Positions 54,924-63,802 of a stretch of DNA of 64,000 bases are shown piece after piece. The stretch is taken from contig NZ_CP034179.1 in NCBI RefSeq assembly GCF_003860345.1, forward strand, positions 1,550,001 through 1,614,000. The letters run 5' to 3'. Under the pieces are notes generated by a model. That model had not been told where the DNA came from. It did no database searches and worked only from the letters and a program-made list of their open reading frames with translations. The translations under genes and the position numbers were made by a program. This stretch comes from Caenibius tardaugens NBRC 16725 (lineage in GTDB: Bacteria; Pseudomonadota; Alphaproteobacteria; Sphingomonadales; Sphingomonadaceae). The number at the start of each line of letters is the position of its first letter. The first letter of the stretch is position 1.

Positions 54924-55050
54924 GCCCGTCTCCTTGTCTCCGCCGTCACCCGGCAGAGCTAACCGGCGCAGGCCCATGGGGGCAAGCGCCAATGCAGGGG
55001 CAGAGCCAGGCGGGAGGAATCAGGCGTGCGGGACGGATCACCGCAGCCGG

Positions 55051-55602
55051 TCAATCCGCGTCGTCATCCCAGTTTTCGTCGTCTTCATCGACGCGCGCAT
55101 ACGTTGCGGTCAGCATGGCGACGCCGACCACGTGCCCGTCGATGGCCGCCAGCACTTCATCACGCGATGCGCCCGGCATCAGCGTCAAAGGCAGGTCCAC
55201 CGCGAACAGCTGGAAGACATAGGCATGGGCATCGTCATCATGCGGCGGTTCGGGCAGCAACCATTCGCTGTTGCGATGGGCGTTCTTGCCCACGCGCGGC
55301 GGGACTTCGCCTTCCAGCAACTGGCCCTTCTGCGGGGCGAGGCCCCAGACCAGCCAGTGGCAGGCCGGGTCAGCGCCAGCGGCATCGGGATCTTCGACCA
55401 CCAGCACCAGTTCCATCGTCCCTGATGGCGGTGCGGTCCATTCGAGCGGCGGAGCAACGGCATCTTCTTCGTCCGCGGTGAAACTGGGGTCGAGTTCTTC
55501 CCCATCCTCGAACGCGGCGGAACGAAGCGCGAAGCCGGACTTGCCGAACAGTTCGGGGCTGGCAAGCCGCGCAACGGCCAGTTTTGCATGTCCTGCGCTC
55601 AA
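55051..55602 (-). CDS. YbhB/YbcL family (PEBP-like) protein
   Basis: A 183-residue phosphatidylethanolamine-binding/Raf-kinase-inhibitor-like protein: APPLEWTAPPSGTMELVLVV, EDPDAAGADPACHWLVWGL, and YVFQLFAVDLPL. Bacterial members are of unclear function. The C-terminus is unusually acidic (VDEDDENWDDDAD). It reads alone. Confidence 0.85.
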   Translation of the reverse strand: MSAGHAKLAVARLASPELFGKSGFALRSAAFEDGEELDPSFTADEEDAVAPPLEWTAPPSGTMELVLVVEDPDAAGADPACHWLVWGLAPQKGQLLEGEVPPRVGKNAHRNSEWLLPEPPHDDDAHAYVFQLFAVDLPLTLMPGASRDEVLAAIDGHVVGVAMLTATYARVDEDDENWDDDAD

Positions 55603-55668
55603 TTCATGGTCCTTTCCGGGCTGGATGCGTCTGCGAAGGCCTCCTTAGGCGCGCCCTCGCCGAAACGA

Positions 55669-55704
55669 CAAGGGGGCGCCACCGGTTTTGGTGACGCCCC
55701 CTTG
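55669..55704 (-). terminator. Strong hairpin after aqpZ
   Basis: A 15-bp stem (CAAGGGGGCGCCACC with GGTGACGCCCCCTTG, one mismatch) and a 6-base loop, 30 bases beyond the aqpZ stop. Read on the minus strand it is followed by TCGTTTC, so the U tract is imperfect. Confidence 0.65.
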
Positions 55705-55733
55705 CAAGACTTGGTGATAAGCAGGCGAAGGGA

Positions 55734-56432
55734 TCAGCCTTCACTATCCTGCCCGGCCAACAGGAAGCGCCAGATCAGCGCGCCCAGCGCAGCACCGACC
55801 AGCGGCGCGACCCAGAACAACCAGAGCTGCCCCAATGCCGCCGTATCCGCAAACAGGGCAACGCCGGTCGAACGGGCCGGATTGACCGAGGTATTGGTCA
55901 CCGGAATCGAGATCAGGTGGATCAGCGTCAGCGCCAGACCGATGGCCAGCGGCGCAAAACCGGCCGGGGCCAGGCGCGACGTCGAACCGATGATCACCAG
56001 CAGGAAGCCCGCTGTCAGCACGATTTCTATAAGCAGCGCCGATTGCAGCGAATAGCCGCCTGGCGACAGTTCGCCGAACCCGTTCGAGGCAAACCCGCCC
56101 GCAGCGAAGCCCGCCTTGCCCGAAGCAATGGCATAGAGCACCGCCCCGGCCACAATCGCGCCAATCACTTGCGCCACCCAGTAAGGGATCAGTTCCTTCC
56201 AGTCGAACCGGCCAGCCACAGCCAGCCCCAGCGACACCGCAGGGTTGAAATGGCCGCCGGAAATGCCGCCGACGGCATAGGCCATGGTCACGACGGTCAG
56301 GCCGAATGCCAGCGCCACGCCCGCAAAGCCGATGCCCAGTTCAGGAAAGGCCGCGGCCAGTACCGCAGAGCCGCATCCCCCGAAAACAAGCCAGAACGTT
56401 CCGAAAAATTCTGCTGCAATCTTACGAACCAT
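55734..56432 (-). CDS. aqpZ: Aquaporin Z
   Basis: Water channel of 232 residues with six membrane helices and the two NPA boxes ([13 protein letters not shown] and [12 protein letters not shown]). It opens [20 protein letters not shown] as usual for AqpZ. ATG 56432 (MVRK) has GAGGAG 8 bases upstream, so I prefer it to the GTG three codons earlier. Confidence 0.93.
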   Translation of the reverse strand: MVRKIAAEFFGTFWLVFGGCGSAVLAAAFPELGIGFAGVALAFGLTVVTMAYAVGGISGGHFNPAVSLGLAVAGRFDWKELIPYWVAQVIGAIVAGAVLYAIASGKAGFAAGGFASNGFGELSPGGYSLQSALLIEIVLTAGFLLVIIGSTSRLAPAGFAPLAIGLALTLIHLISIPVTNTSVNPARSTGVALFADTAALGQLWLFWVAPLVGAALGALIWRFLLAGQDSEG

Positions 56433-56519
56433 CTTCCCCACTCCTCAATGAGAGGAAGAAAGTTACTGCATTTTTAACAATCTACAAACATCATTTAGAA
56501 CGGTTCTCATCACGTCGAA

Positions 56520-57319
56520 TTATGGTGCGTTTCCGTCGGGATAGCCATCAGGATAATCGGGATGCCATTGCATGGCATCGCCGATCCCCTCCAGCGTGAT
56601 CGGCGCGCGGCGCGGCTCCATACGCCAGCTCACAGCCTCGCCCGCTTCATCGATCCGGCCTTTCACCGTCTTGCGCCGGTGCGTCAGGTAATTGACCGAA
56701 ATATCCTCGCTCTCGCCGCTGTTCCGCGCGAGATAATGACGATCGTATCCAATCAGAACGAAATGGGGCGCCTGCCAGCGAAAGGCATAGGTCGCATTCC
56801 ACGTCCCCCAGCCCCGGCATTCATGAAATTTTCCAGCGTGAGCGTGAGCACGCCGCGCTTTATGGCGATTTCGCGCAAGGGATCTTCCTGCATCGGATTG
56901 TCCCTGCGGGGGATCAGTACATGGTTGGCAACCACCCGGCGAAACAGCCCTTCCCCTTCGCGAAAGGCCACCAGCAGGATACGGGGATTGGTGTCCAACG
57001 GTTCGCCCAGCCAGGGGTCGGATACCATGTTGGCCGGATCGCGCATCCGCAGGATCGCGGCGAAATCGTCCTTGCCATCGTTGTTGAGATCGCCCTGTTT
57101 ATGGCTTTCCATCACCCAGCCTTCGGGGATGAAATCGAACATGGTGTCCGCCGTTTCGGCAAGCGCCGGATAGCTGACAGGGGGCAGATTATCGGGATCG
57201 AACGGTTGCCCATCCCCGGTGGTCGCGCCCGTTTCCTGCGCCTGCGCCACCGCCATCGGCGCACCGCAGATCAGCGCCAGCGCAACGGCCCGGGCCACCA
57301 GACGCCTGTATCGGATCAT
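56520..57319 (-). pseudogene. Secreted hypothetical protein, frameshifted in a G run
   Basis: Signal peptide (AVALALICGAPMAVAQAQ), then a region with a calcium-loop-like DLNNDGKDDFAAILRM, typical of FG-GAP-type exported proteins. The open frame from 57319 goes astray after LENFMNAG. The adjacent frame continues TWNATYAFRWQAPHFVLIGY to a stop at 56520. One more base in the C4 run at 56812-56815 gives NAGGWGTWNATY and a full protein of about 267 residues. Function is unknown. Either a real lesion or a base-calling error. Confidence 0.7.
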
Positions 57320-57362
57320 CCCCCCATTCCCCCCTGCCACCATTACCCCCTGCTTGTGCCGG

Positions 57363-58178
57363 TCAGTTGAAACGATAGGCCGAAATCGCGCTGCCCATCA
57401 TGGATTCATTATAGTCCACCGTGCCCGCCGCCGCCGATGCACCGGCCGCCACCATCAGCGGCAGCAGGTGTTCCTCGCGCGGGTGGCTGTGCCGGGCGTT
57501 GGGCGCGCCTTCCCATTGCGTGAGCAGGGCGGCGCGGTCACCCGCCGGAGCCTGTGCCGCATCGCCCAGCCAGTGATCGAAATCGACCGAATAGGCCGCC
57601 AGCGACGGATTGCGCATCACCGCCATATTGTGAAAGCTCATCCCCGACCCGATCACCAGCACGCCCTGATCGCGCAGCGGGGCCAGCGCCCGGCCCGCCG
57701 CCAGATGCAGCGCGGGATCGAGGCTGGCGTCCAGCGACATTTCCACCACCGGGATATCGGCATCGGGGAACGCCACTTTCAGCGGCACGAACATGCCGTG
57801 GTCGAAACCGTGATCGGCATCGACCCGCGCAGGCAGGCCCGCCGCATTCAGCAGGGCCGCCGCCGCATCCGCCAGCCACGGCGCACCCGGCGCGGGATAA
57901 GTCAGTTCATAGGTATGCGGGGGGAACCCGTAATAATCGTAGATCAGCCCGGGTGCGGTGCCGCCGGTAAAGGCGAATCCTTCGGTTTCCCAGTGCGCGG
58001 ACACCAGCAGAATGGCGCGCGGCCGTTCGGGCAGGCTACCCGCGATCGACTGCAGATAGGCTTCCATCTGGCGCCACATGCCCGTGGGATCGGGCATGAA
58101 AAAGCATGGTCCGCCACCGTGCGGGATATAGAGGCTGGGCTGGGTTGCGGGGCTGGTCGTGTCGGTCATGTCTGCCAT
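57363..58178 (-). CDS. DODA-type (LigB-like) extradiol ring-cleavage dioxygenase
   Basis: A 271-residue class III extradiol dioxygenase-like protein of the YgiD/4,5-DOPA dioxygenase type. Metal and active-site residues are visible in SLYIPHGGGPCFFM, SAHWETEGF, DHGFDHGMFVPL and IGSGMSFHNM, and the His in RHSHPREEHLLPL. Substrate is not evident; relatives open catechol rings. Confidence 0.85.
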   Translation of the reverse strand: MADMTDTTSPATQPSLYIPHGGGPCFFMPDPTGMWRQMEAYLQSIAGSLPERPRAILLVSAHWETEGFAFTGGTAPGLIYDYYGFPPHTYELTYPAPGAPWLADAAAALLNAAGLPARVDADHGFDHGMFVPLKVAFPDADIPVVEMSLDASLDPALHLAAGRALAPLRDQGVLVIGSGMSFHNMAVMRNPSLAAYSVDFDHWLGDAAQAPAGDRAALLTQWEGAPNARHSHPREEHLLPLMVAAGASAAAGTVDYNESMMGSAISAYRFN

Positions 58179-58227
58179 ATGGGTATGGCATGGCGTTTCG
58201 AACAGGGGCCGCCGCGCATGGGCCTGC

Positions 58228-58704
58228 TTACGGGTTGGCCGGGCCGGTAAAGGGCTTGCTGTCGGTCCACCCGCAGCCGCTGCGCAATTCGCCGTCGCCC
58301 TGCGGCCCGATCCGCAAGGTCACCGTGAAGGGATAAGTCCGGTCCGACATGCCATCGCTGCATTCGCCCGGTGTCACCGCCATGCCGAAGGCCTTGCCTT
58401 CCAGCGTCCCGGTGAGCGAGATCCCGTTGCGCCCGGCGAAACGGGCGACAGTGATCGTTTCCCCTTCCGCGTTTTCGGGCGTGGTATATTTCAGCACCGT
58501 GCCTTTGGTTTCGCCGCCCCAGAACGGTTCCGTCCCGGTAAAACGCAAGGTTTCGTCCGCCTTGATCCCGTCATAAGGCTGGCCGTCCTGCGCGCTGCCG
58601 GGAACGTTGGCCTGCCCCGGTCCGTTCTGCTGGCAGGCGGCGAGCGCAAGCGTAAGAGCACCCAGAGCGAGCGGTGCAGCGAGACGTGCGAGGATACGGG
58701 TCAT
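58228..58704 (-). CDS. Lipoprotein of unknown function
   Basis: A 158-residue lipoprotein: signal and lipobox LALAAC, then a beta-rich domain with TEPFWGGE and the C-terminal CSDGMSDRTYPFTVTLR. The TEPFW pattern is seen in COG3650-like envelope proteins. ATG 58704 is chosen because the signal peptide starts there. Function unknown. Confidence 0.7.
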   Translation of the reverse strand: MTRILARLAAPLALGALTLALAACQQNGPGQANVPGSAQDGQPYDGIKADETLRFTGTEPFWGGETKGTVLKYTTPENAEGETITVARFAGRNGISLTGTLEGKAFGMAVTPGECSDGMSDRTYPFTVTLRIGPQGDGELRSGCGWTDSKPFTGPANP

Positions 58705-58867
58705 CGCGCCATGATGCCGCCCCGGCGACCATGGTGCAAGCCCGCTTTGCGGGACGGGACGGGGTGAGGCACACCGCGCAACCGCACTGCACAGGACGCT
58801 TGCCCCCCACCTGTCGGCCTGACATAGCGCCCACACCATCCGAATTGCGCGACGAGGGGACAGCGAC

Positions 58868-59176
58868 ATGCCCGATACTGACGAAGACTATGTGTTCGAC
58901 GAGGAAACCGGCGAATGGATGCCAGCCTCGGAACTGGCGGCCAAGCAGGCGGCAGCGGGCGCGATCGAAGTGCGCGATGCAGTGGGCAATCTCCTGCAGG
59001 ATGGCGATCAGGTGACCCTGATCAAGGATCTCGAGGTCAAGGGCGCGGGCCAGACGCTGAAGCAGGGCACCCTGATCAAATCGATCCGTCTGACCGGCGA
59101 TCCCCAGGAAATCGACTGCAAGTATCCGGGCATCAAGGGGCTGGTGCTGCGCGCCGAATTCGTGCGCAAACGCTGA
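58868..59176 (+). CDS. PhnA-domain (YjdM-like) protein without the zinc ribbon
   Basis: A 102-residue protein. Residues about 34-102 match the C-terminal PhnA/YjdM domain (VRDAVGNLLQDGDQVTLIKD, LKQGTLIKSIRLTGD, IDCKYPGIKGLVLRAEFVRK). The usual N-terminal four-Cys zinc ribbon is replaced by an acidic segment (DTDEDYVFDEETGEWMPA). The cellular role of YjdM-type proteins is not well established. Confidence 0.8.
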   Translation: MPDTDEDYVFDEETGEWMPASELAAKQAAAGAIEVRDAVGNLLQDGDQVTLIKDLEVKGAGQTLKQGTLIKSIRLTGDPQEIDCKYPGIKGLVLRAEFVRKR

Positions 59177-59244
59177 TCGCGGCGGTTGACACAGAACACC
59201 CGCAAAACGCGCCAGCCACACGCCAGCCACACGGGGCCCCGCCC

Positions 59245-59748
59245 CTATGGCCAGTGCCCGCGATCATGGGCGCGCAAGGCCCGACCATACTGTGACAGCA
59301 ACCGCAAAAGCGCGGTATTGCTGGGCTGGCGGTTCACCGTGGCAAACCGCCCGCGATACATCCGCACGCGGATCGCCCCGTCAAACGCCAGAACCGGCAG
59401 TTCATCGGGTGTGACCTTCCGCGCCGGTATTTTAATACCGTTCTTGCGGATGGCCAGCGCCGCATCCCATGCGGCGGCAAAACTTTCCGCGCCCGGCCTG
59501 CGCCGCAAGCGGTACAGCGTTTCACGCGAACACCCGACACGCGCGGCAGCCTGCGAGACCGAGCCGGTTTCCGCGAGATAGCCGATAAAGCGGCCCTGCC
59601 GTTCGGGCGTCCATCCATCACGCCGCCTGCGCAGTGGCACCGGCACGAATTGCGGCAGCCGCCGCCACGATGGCCAGCGGGCGGGTTTGCCAGTGCCGGA
59701 GCGGTTGGCCGAGCGATTGGCGGAGCGGGTCGGGGATTGGCGCGTCAT
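59245..59748 (-). CDS. Hypothetical helix-turn-helix protein
   Basis: A 167-residue basic protein with a resolvase/Hin-like or homeodomain-like HTH in the middle: FIGYLAETGSVSQAAARVGC followed by SRETLYRLRRRPGA and FAAAWDAAL. The N-terminus is rich in Arg, Ser and Pro. This pattern recurs in sphingomonads, often near phage-like or regulatory genes. DNA binding is likely; targets are unknown. ATG 59748 is taken as start. Confidence 0.65.
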   Translation of the reverse strand: MTRQSPTRSANRSANRSGTGKPARWPSWRRLPQFVPVPLRRRRDGWTPERQGRFIGYLAETGSVSQAAARVGCSRETLYRLRRRPGAESFAAAWDAALAIRKNGIKIPARKVTPDELPVLAFDGAIRVRMYRGRFATVNRQPSNTALLRLLSQYGRALRAHDRGHWP

Positions 59749-59848
59749 CGCGCAGCATAAGGCAGATTTCACGCCTGTAGGAAAGCGCGGCATAGCGATG
59801 CAGTGATGCACACTGCGGCCATCTGCGGACCGCAGTGTGCCACAGGCA

Positions 59849-60571
59849 TCAGGGTTTCAGATGGTTGGTCGTGATGGTCTTGCCATCGGTGGTGACCGAC
59901 GCATACCCGTTTTCCTTGATGTCGTTGGCCGCCAGACGGCCGGTCAGGTCAAGCCGCAGCGTATGCTTGTTGTTGAAGCTGTCGGGCGACGACAGGCGCA
60001 CCCCGGTCCAGGCATAGCTGCTGTAAATCGCACCCAGATCGGCCTTCTGCGCGTCCATGACCCCGGTCAGCGCCGCGGGATTGAGCTGCGAAAGCGGAAT
60101 CAGGTGATCTTCCAGCCGGAAATCGGCGGCATTGCCCATAACCGTGATTTCGACCGGGCTGGGCGGCGCAAAAGTGCCAGTGGCAATATCCAGCCGCGTG
60201 CTGAGCAGCTTACGCGGATCGTCCGGGTTCTGATATTCCACCGTACAGGTGGTCATCTCGCCTTCGGGCTTGGAATCGTTGCTGTCGATCTTGCTGCCTG
60301 CGCTGAAGAACGAGGTGATTTCCGCAACCTTGGTATCGGCGCCGAGATGCTTGGCAATGGCCCGGAAGCAGACATCCGGACCTTGCGCCAATGTGGGCGC
60401 GGCGGACGGCGTGCTTGCGCCCTGCGTGGCGGCGGCCGAGGTCGCCGGCGTGGCGCCTGCGGCCGCTTCGGACGTGCCGTCCGCAGCCGTATCGTTCCCT
60501 CCGCAACCGGCCAGCCCCAAGGTCAGGATGGCGCTGATGCAGAGAAGAGAAGGTTGCAATTTCAATGTCAT
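59849..60571 (-). CDS. Lipoprotein of unknown function
   Basis: A 240-residue lipoprotein with lipobox LGLAGC and an Ala/Thr/Gly-rich linker (about 20-60), then an alpha/beta domain containing VCFRAIAKHLGADTKVAEI and TTCTVEYQNPDDPRKLLSTR, with one Cys pair. I do not recognise the family. ATG 60571 starts the signal peptide. Confidence 0.65.
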   Translation of the reverse strand: MTLKLQPSLLCISAILTLGLAGCGGNDTAADGTSEAAAGATPATSAAATQGASTPSAAPTLAQGPDVCFRAIAKHLGADTKVAEITSFFSAGSKIDSNDSKPEGEMTTCTVEYQNPDDPRKLLSTRLDIATGTFAPPSPVEITVMGNAADFRLEDHLIPLSQLNPAALTGVMDAQKADLGAIYSSYAWTGVRLSSPDSFNNKHTLRLDLTGRLAANDIKENGYASVTTDGKTITTNHLKP

Positions 60572-60675
60572 ATTGGCTTCCTCTGGAGTGGTGAACCAGA
60601 GCGCCTTGTAGTCGGACAAGGGTGGCAATGTCGACTATGAAGCCGCATCAGCCATACTGTGCGGGACAGACAAAC

Positions 60676-60706
60676 CGGGGCGCCCGATCTGCAATCAGGC
60701 GCCCCG
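60676..60706 (-). terminator. Intrinsic terminator after the Tyr/Arg-rich protein gene
   Basis: A 9-bp perfect stem CGGGGCGCC/GGCGCCCCG with a 13-base loop, about 16 bases beyond the stop codon. On the minus strand it is followed by GTTTGTCTG, a weak T tract. Confidence 0.6.
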
Positions 60707-60722
60707 AAATTGTGCCGACGAA

Positions 60723-61130
60723 TTAACGCCGCCAGCGGCGATTGCCGTTATAGTTCTTGTAATGGCGCCGTTCACCGCGATAATCGCGATAGTCATAACC
60801 GCGATAATTGCGGTGATTGCGATAATGACGGCGGTCGTTGCGATAATACCGGTCATTGTAATAGCGGTTGGGATACCCGCGATAATAACCGCGATCCTGG
60901 TAATAGTAATAATCGGGGTAATCGCGATAATAACGCCGGTCGTAATAACGATCGCCATCGTTGTCAGCGATCGCCGCACCGATGGCCAGACCGACAATAC
61001 CCGCGCCAATTGCGATAGCCGCATCGTCGCCACGATCACGATAACCACGTGCTTCTGCCGTTGTGGCCACGGCAAAAGTGCTGGCCGCCAGAACGACGGC
61101 AAGGCTCAGGCGTCCAAGATTTTTGAACAT
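60723..61130 (-). CDS. Secreted Tyr/Arg-rich protein
   Basis: A 135-residue exported protein: signal peptide (LAVVLAASTFAVATTAEA), a glycine-zipper-like membrane-active stretch (IAIGAGIVGLAIGAAIA), then a tail packed with Tyr, Arg and Asp (for example DRRYYRDYPDYYYYQDRG) up to a basic end. Function is unknown; similar tails occur in small envelope proteins of the RcnB/YXWGXW type. The other frames give long Ile- or Arg-rich artefacts. Confidence 0.7.
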   Translation of the reverse strand: MFKNLGRLSLAVVLAASTFAVATTAEARGYRDRGDDAAIAIGAGIVGLAIGAAIADNDGDRYYDRRYYRDYPDYYYYQDRGYYRGYPNRYYNDRYYRNDRRHYRNHRNYRGYDYRDYRGERRHYKNYNGNRRWRR

Positions 61131-61257
61131 GGCCCATTCTCCTTATGGCCTTTGCCCGCATGGCAGACCACCTCGGGCAAGGGCACAATTAACCACGTGC
61201 CAACTGAACACGTTGTGAACTTTTGAGTCAGGAAACCGGCAGGGCGGAGCGGCCGAA

Positions 61258-61278
61258 AGGAAAGGCCGGAATTCGGCC
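61258..61278 (-). terminator. Hairpin after the PaaI-like thioesterase gene
   Basis: GGCCG/CGGCC palindrome around GAATT, immediately after the stop codon, followed on the minus strand by TTTCCTTT. Confidence 0.5.
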
Positions 61279-61716
61279 CTATGCCGGGCGCCTGATCTTC
61301 TTGAGGATGCCGGAAAAGGCCACTGCGGGCCCGCGCGGCGATGTGATCGTGCCGCGCAGGAAGATCATCGAACCGGTCTGCCGGGTCACTTCGCCCCGGC
61401 CTTCGATCCGTTCGCCCGGGGCAACCGCCCCCACATAATCGCAGTTCAGCGAGATCGTGACAGCCGCGGCATCCCCGGTCAGCCCGGCAAAGGCGAAAAG
61501 GCAGAAATCCGCAAACGTCGCCAGCAGGCCGCCGTGCAGCCCCCCGCCGCCGTTGATATGCTTGTCCTCCACCCGCATGGCGCAGACCATCGCGCCCTGA
61601 TCATCGATGCGATAATGGAACGGCCCGACGTGATCGTTGAAGGGATCGCCCCGCGATACCGACCACCCCGCCCATTCGCCCTGTGGCTCTGCGGTACGAT
61701 CGGGCATTGGCGGCAA
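61279..61716 (-). CDS. PaaI-family hot-dog thioesterase
   Basis: A 145-residue acyl-CoA thioesterase-like protein. The hot-dog core is HINGGGGLHGGLLATFAD, with the Gly-rich turn and the Asp used in catalysis, and the later strand SLNCDYVGAVAPGERIEGRG. Substrate is unknown. ATG 61707 (MPDRTAEPQ) is an alternative start. Confidence 0.78.
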   Translation of the reverse strand: MPPMPDRTAEPQGEWAGWSVSRGDPFNDHVGPFHYRIDDQGAMVCAMRVEDKHINGGGGLHGGLLATFADFCLFAFAGLTGDAAAVTISLNCDYVGAVAPGERIEGRGEVTRQTGSMIFLRGTITSPRGPAVAFSGILKKIRRPA

Positions 61717-61821
61717 TCCTTATGCAATACCGGCCCTTGCGCCGTCGCGTGGCTCAAGAGCGTTTCCTCCGGCAAGGCAAGCAGAAACGGGATGAACCCG
61801 TCCTGCCGCACGCCCTGCCGC

Positions 61822-62667
61822 TTATTGCGCGGGGCGGCAGTCTTTCAGCCAGATGACGTGCTTGTATTCGTCGAAATGCTCGACCGTGCCGGTCAGCTTG
61901 ATGCTCTTGTTCGGCTTGAGCTGCAGCGAATAGCCCGCCTGGCCGGGGGCCATGTAACACACCACATCGGTCTTGAACGGGGCCTGATTGGGCAGACGGA
62001 TCGCCTGTTCCCACGGATTGGGGATCTTGTAGCCGACACGGAAGGCGTTGCCGTCCTTGGTCACGTAATCGACCATGCCGTCGATCGTGAACTGTTTGCC
62101 TTTGTAACGGGTCAGCACGCCCGCCGCGTTGCGTTCGGTATCTTTCGAAACCTGCTGCGAGAACGACAGCGAATTCATTTTCACCGGCGCGGCAGCCACG
62201 GTGGTCGCGCCCACGCCCGATTTGGCGGCGGCGAGCCCGGCCTTGCCGCCCTTGATCTGGTTCAGCATGGCGCACATTTCATCGCGCGCCGCAGTGTCCT
62301 TGGTCGATTGCCCGGCGCGCAATTTGGCTTCCATCACCACGGTGCTGGCGCCTGCGGCTTCGGTCGCGGTGATCGTGATCGGGAAAGCGCGGGCCGAACC
62401 GGTCATCGGCTGTTCGATCAGCAGCGATCCGTATTCCGCCTCGTCGGCCATGATGTCATAGCCCTTGGCCGCCGCGATACCGCGCATCTGCTGCAGGGCG
62501 GTGACAGGCTTCGCATCGGGAACGCTGACTGTCGCGATAAAGCGCAGTCCGCCAATGATATTGCCCTTCTTCACGAACGTTTCCGCGCAATCGGCCGCCT
62601 GCGCCTGAACGGCGGTGAAAAACAGCGCGGACATCGCGCAAGGCAGGACAAGACGGGAAAGTCGCAT
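61822..62667 (-). CDS. Exported protein of unknown function
   Basis: A 281-residue exported protein with signal peptide (AMSALFFTAVQAQA). The middle reads LRFIATVSVPDAKPVTALQQ and VVMEAKLRAGQSTKDTAARD; the last 100 residues (GKQFTIDGMVDYVTKDGNAF to EHFDEYKHVIWLKDC) look like an OB-fold-type tail that occurs in bacterial proteins with tRNA-binding-like cores. No function can be assigned. The frame continues upstream without signal features; ATG 62667 is chosen. Confidence 0.62.
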   Translation of the reverse strand: MRLSRLVLPCAMSALFFTAVQAQAADCAETFVKKGNIIGGLRFIATVSVPDAKPVTALQQMRGIAAAKGYDIMADEAEYGSLLIEQPMTGSARAFPITITATEAAGASTVVMEAKLRAGQSTKDTAARDEMCAMLNQIKGGKAGLAAAKSGVGATTVAAAPVKMNSLSFSQQVSKDTERNAAGVLTRYKGKQFTIDGMVDYVTKDGNAFRVGYKIPNPWEQAIRLPNQAPFKTDVVCYMAPGQAGYSLQLKPNKSIKLTGTVEHFDEYKHVIWLKDCRPAQ

Positions 62668-62807
62668 GTGAAGGCCCCCATGACGAATGGTTATGTCTGC
62701 GACGATCTGGCGGAGATAAGTAAAAAAGGCAATAATTTCATGCACTATTCCGCGCACAGCCATCCCGCCACCCGGCATGGGCGGCACGATGGCCGGACGC
62801 GGTGCGA

Positions 62808-63398
62808 TCACAGCATCCGCAGCGATACCAACAGGGTTTCGAGATGTTCGCGGCCCAGCTTGCTCCAGACGTTGTAGAGGCATTTCTGCCCGCTGATCTG
62901 GACATAGGCGAGCGAATCCAGCCCCGTTCCGCCGGGATTGTCTGCGGGGTAGGCCTTGGCCCCTTGCACGCCATATCCCGCGAAAGACGGTTGCGGCAGA
63001 TCGGAGAGCATGCGGAAATACGGCCATTGCGCGCGCAACTGGCGTTCCTTGGCCCGCATATCGTCACCATCGCCATCGAGCAGCCCGCTGCCCGCCACGC
63101 CAAAGGCGCTGCGCATGCCGGGCAGGTCGTAGGCCACGGCCCAGCCCCCCGAATATTCGGCGGCGCGTGCGTTCACCCCAGCCCCGCCGCTGTTGGTGAA
63201 GACAATCGGCGCGCAATCTTTGCGGTTTTCCGCCTTGGACCATTCCAGCCGGGTCAGTTCCGGCGCCAGAGGATAGCCCGAAGGGACGCTGCCCTGCGAT
63301 GCTGGGGGCGACGGCGCGGGGGTGGATTGCACCGGCGTGTCCGACTGGCAGGCAGCCAGCGCCAGGGGCGCCAGAACGACGGGAACCAGCCGCTTCAT
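62808..63398 (-). CDS. Lipoprotein of unknown function
   Basis: A 196-residue lipoprotein (lipobox LALAAC) with a Pro/Ser-rich linker and a globular domain: APIVFTNSGGAGVNARAAEY, GGWAVAYDLPG, CLYNVWSKLGREHLETLLV. One Cys pair may form a disulfide. Family not recognised. Confidence 0.65.
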   Translation of the reverse strand: MKRLVPVVLAPLALAACQSDTPVQSTPAPSPPASQGSVPSGYPLAPELTRLEWSKAENRKDCAPIVFTNSGGAGVNARAAEYSGGWAVAYDLPGMRSAFGVAGSGLLDGDGDDMRAKERQLRAQWPYFRMLSDLPQPSFAGYGVQGAKAYPADNPGGTGLDSLAYVQISGQKCLYNVWSKLGREHLETLLVSLRML

Positions 63399-63416
63399 GC
63401 ATCACCCCACATGCGG

Positions 63417-63752
63417 CTATCCCCCACAGGTCCGGTCGAGCAAATCATCAGTAACCTCCATTAAAAGCAACGGTTCCAACGCAGTATCCGCCACCGCATC
63501 GACAAATGCAGCCCGCGTTTCCGGATCGTCGTAGACCATTTTCGCGTCAAAGGCGCGTTGCCATGTCTGCCGATCGGGCCATTCGGCCACACCGATAAAA
63601 CGCCCGCCGCCATCTGCCAGTGCCTCGTAATGCAGGCGCGAACCGAGTGAGCCGTATATTGCGCGGATCCGCTCGGTTCCCCGGCACCACGCCGCACGAA
63701 ACTGCGCCTCCTTGCCGGGATGCACCCTCCACCAGTAAGCCGCCACGAACAT
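63417..63752 (-). CDS. Antibiotic biosynthesis monooxygenase-like (ABM) protein
   Basis: A 111-residue dimeric alpha/beta-barrel protein: YWWRVHPGKEAQFRAAWCRG at the start and RFIGVAEWPDRQTWQRAF later are typical of ABM-type domains. The reaction, if any, is unknown. ATG 63752 follows AAGGAG; the longer frame upstream lacks such a site. Confidence 0.7.
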   Translation of the reverse strand: MFVAAYWWRVHPGKEAQFRAAWCRGTERIRAIYGSLGSRLHYEALADGGGRFIGVAEWPDRQTWQRAFDAKMVYDDPETRAAFVDAVADTALEPLLLMEVTDDLLDRTCGG

Positions 63753-63802
63753 GCCCTGCTCCTTTCCCCATACCAACGCGGGAAACGGCAGGGGGTGCCG
63801 GA

